From contig NZ_BNEA01000015.1 of NCBI RefSeq assembly GCF_016860525.1, forward strand, positions 1,426,001 to 1,490,000: a stretch of 64,000 nucleotides of DNA, in the 5' to 3' direction. The translations under genes and the position numbers were made by a program. The notes under the pieces are model-generated. The model was not told the DNA's origin. It saw only the letters and a program-made list of their open reading frames with translations, and ran no database searches. Source of the DNA: Streptomyces rubradiris (lineage in GTDB: Bacteria > Actinomycetota > Actinomycetes > Streptomycetales > Streptomycetaceae). Below, piece by piece: positions 62,568 to 64,000 of this stretch; the stretch's first letter is position 1, and each line of letters starts with the position of its first letter.

Positions 62568-63058
62568 CGGCGTGCTCCGGGGCGGGAGGCGGGCAGGGCG
62601 GCGCAGACCGCGTCCAGGACGCCCGTGTACGGGGTGCCGCAGGCGGCCAGCCGGGTGCGCAACTGCTCCAGGCCGGCGCGGTGTTCGGTCAGCAGGGCGG
62701 TGTCGCCGGTCCGGGAGGTGAACTCCAGCACGGCCGGCAGGAAGTCGGGCAGCTCCTCGCCGCTGAACTCCAGGCCGTGCCGGCGGTAGACGTCCTTGAA
62801 GCGCACCAGGGACATCCCGCGCCGCCGGGTGTCGCCGTCGTGCCACCAGCTCAGGTACAGGCTGTGCCGGTTCTTGAGGTCGAAGACCTCCACGTAGTGC
62901 GCGGCCAGGTCCAGCAGCGGGGTGACGGCCGCGTGGTCGGTGAACTCCCGCAGTTGCGGGGCGGCTTCGCGCAGCAGCGGCAGCCGGGCGATCAGGTCCT
63001 CGTCCGGGTAGGTCAGGCACAGGGCCGCCGCCTGGTAGAGCACCGCGTCCGAGGGCAT
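62564..63058 (-). CDS. narJ: nitrate reductase molybdenum cofactor assembly chaperone
   Basis: A 164-residue cytoplasmic chaperone that binds apo-NarG until the molybdenum cofactor is inserted. The family core HYVEVFDLKNRHSLYLSWW and the DTRRRGMSLVRFKDVYRRHG stretch are clear; AALCLTYPDEDLIARLPLL is the N-terminal helix pair. Its ATG shares one base with the narH stop (TGATG) and its stop overlaps the narI start. Confidence 0.95.
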   Translation of the reverse strand: MPSDAVLYQAAALCLTYPDEDLIARLPLLREAAPQLREFTDHAAVTPLLDLAAHYVEVFDLKNRHSLYLSWWHDGDTRRRGMSLVRFKDVYRRHGLEFSGEELPDFLPAVLEFTSRTGDTALLTEHRAGLEQLRTRLAACGTPYTGVLDAVCAALPASRPGARR

Positions 63059-64000
63059 CAGGCCTCCTCCGCCTCGTCCGAGGTCTGCCGTCCGCGCAGC
63101 AGGTGGAAGTTCTCCACCGTCACCAGCGGGAGCCGTCTGCGACCGGAGTCCCGGCCGAACGGCCCGTCGCCGCCCATGCCGGGTCCGCCCGCGTGGTCGA
63201 GGCTGCACTCGGCGGGCACCGCCGACTCCTCCAGCCGGCGGGCGTCCCCGACGGCGGCGGTCGGGATGACGTACCGCTCCTCGTACTTGGCGATGGCCAG
63301 CAGCCGGTACAGGGCCTCGATGCCGGCCGGGCGCAGGCCGGCCGCCGAGGCGATCTCGGGGTCCGGTGTCTCCCCGAGGTTGAGGGCCCGCATGTGGGAG
63401 CGCATCGCGGCGAGCTTCTCCAGCGAGGCCCGCACCGGCCGGGTGTCGCCGGCCGTGAACATCTCCGCCAGGTACTCCAGCGGGATGCGCAGGGTGTCGA
63501 TGGCGCCGAACAGGTTGCCCGCGTCCTCCCCGTCGTGCCCGGTTTCGGTCAGCGCGTCCACCACCGGCGACAGCGGCGGGATGTACCAGACCATCGGCAT
63601 CGTCCGGTACTCCGGGTGCAGCGGCAACGCCACCCGGTACCGGCTGATCAGCGCGTGCACGGGCGAGCGCCGGGCGGCCTCGGTCCACTCGCGCGGGATG
63701 CCCGCGTCCTCGCAGGCACGCAGCACACCGGGGTCGTCCGGGTCGAGGAACACCCCCAACTGGGCCTCGTACAGGTCCTTGTCGTCCGGTACGGAGGCGG
63801 CGGCGGTCACCTTGTCGGCGTCGTACAGCAGGACGCCCAGGTAGCGCAGCCGGCCCACGCAGGTCTCCGAGCACACCGTCGGCAGGCCGACCTCGATCCG
63901 CGGATAACACAGGGTGCACTTCTCGGCCTTGCCGGTGGCGTGGTTGAAGTACACCTTCTTGTACGGGCATCCGGTCACGCACATCCGCCAGCCCCGGCAG
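63058..64000 (-). CDS. narH: nitrate reductase beta subunit (5' end outside window)
   Basis: The C-terminal ~313 residues of the iron-sulfur subunit that wires NarI to the NarG active site. Cluster ligands seen are CRGWRMCVTGCPYKK at the very edge, then EKCTLCYPRIEVGLPTVC and ETCVGRLRYLGVLLYD. The remainder matches NarH through VENFHLLRGRQTSDE. The upstream part of narH and presumably narG lie beyond the right edge. Together with narJI this implies nitrate respiration under low oxygen. Confidence 0.95.
   Translation of the reverse strand, partial: CRGWRMCVTGCPYKKVYFNHATGKAEKCTLCYPRIEVGLPTVCSETCVGRLRYLGVLLYDADKVTAAASVPDDKDLYEAQLGVFLDPDDPGVLRACEDAGIPREWTEAARRSPVHALISRYRVALPLHPEYRTMPMVWYIPPLSPVVDALTETGHDGEDAGNLFGAIDTLRIPLEYLAEMFTAGDTRPVRASLEKLAAMRSHMRALNLGETPDPEIASAAGLRPAGIEALYRLLAIAKYEERYVIPTAAVGDARRLEESAVPAECSLDHAGGPGMGGDGPFGRDSGRRRLPLVTVENFHLLRGRQTSDEAEEA

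Overview
The sequence is very GC-rich, with strong third-position G/C bias, frequent GTG and TTG starts, short operons and many regulators facing their targets. It carries CebR-type boxes, sugar ABC transporters without their own ATPase, and GH6/GH48/GH74 cellulases with family 2 binding modules. All of this points to a Streptomyces chromosome (or a close actinomycete). The gene order around the cellulases and nar genes recalls Streptomyces coelicolor from memory; this was not checked.

Layout. 1-3.1 kb: end of a surface-polysaccharide cluster (two glycosyltransferases, a nucleotide-sugar dehydrogenase). 3.1-8.8 kb: a TetR/dehydrogenase pair with a duplicated operator, small enzymes, a decayed MFS gene, an FAD oxidoreductase and a scrap of a GTP cyclohydrolase II gene. 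8.8-14 kb: an operon of solute-binding lipoprotein, one-polypeptide Opp/Dpp-type permease and MFS exporter, behind a perfect 7-1-7 palindrome that looks like a Zur (zinc) box. 14.1-15.6 kb: a coiled-coil/helix-hairpin-helix/collagen-like/membrane protein. 15.8-20.4 kb: an oligosaccharide ABC importer with a GH1 beta-glucosidase. 20.5-21.1 kb: non-coding tandem-repeat DNA. 21.1-23.2 kb: an MFS/TetR drug-efflux type unit. 23.2-26.4 kb: wreckage of an integrative element beside tRNA-Leu(GAG), with a truncated NB-ARC/TPR gene and a frameshifted tyrosine integrase.

26.7-34.1 kb is an apparently complete oxalate-use locus: oxalyl-CoA decarboxylase, formyl-CoA:oxalate CoA-transferase, an ADP-forming acyl-CoA ligase, an oxalate/formate-type transporter and a GntR regulator. 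A KAS III-like gene and fdhD (formate dehydrogenase maturation) follow, which would suit oxidation of the formate released. 36.4-47.7 kb is a run of regulator/enzyme and regulator/transporter pairs, a secreted sialidase, an acyl-CoA synthetase and an aldo-keto reductase.

47.8-58.4 kb is a polysaccharide-degrading island: secreted GH75 chitosanase, then GH6, GH48 and GH74 enzymes. The GH6-GH48 divergent region holds two CebR-type boxes, one lying on the predicted GH48 promoter. 58.4-61.8 kb contains small housekeeping and stress genes. The right edge is the end of a nitrate reductase operon (narH partial, narJ, narI) read leftward with overlapping stop/start codons.

The best candidate for something undescribed is the putatively Zur-controlled import/export operon with the fused permease. 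Next are the collagen-like HhH membrane protein, the acyl-CoA ligase in the oxalate operon, and the degenerating element at tRNA-Leu.
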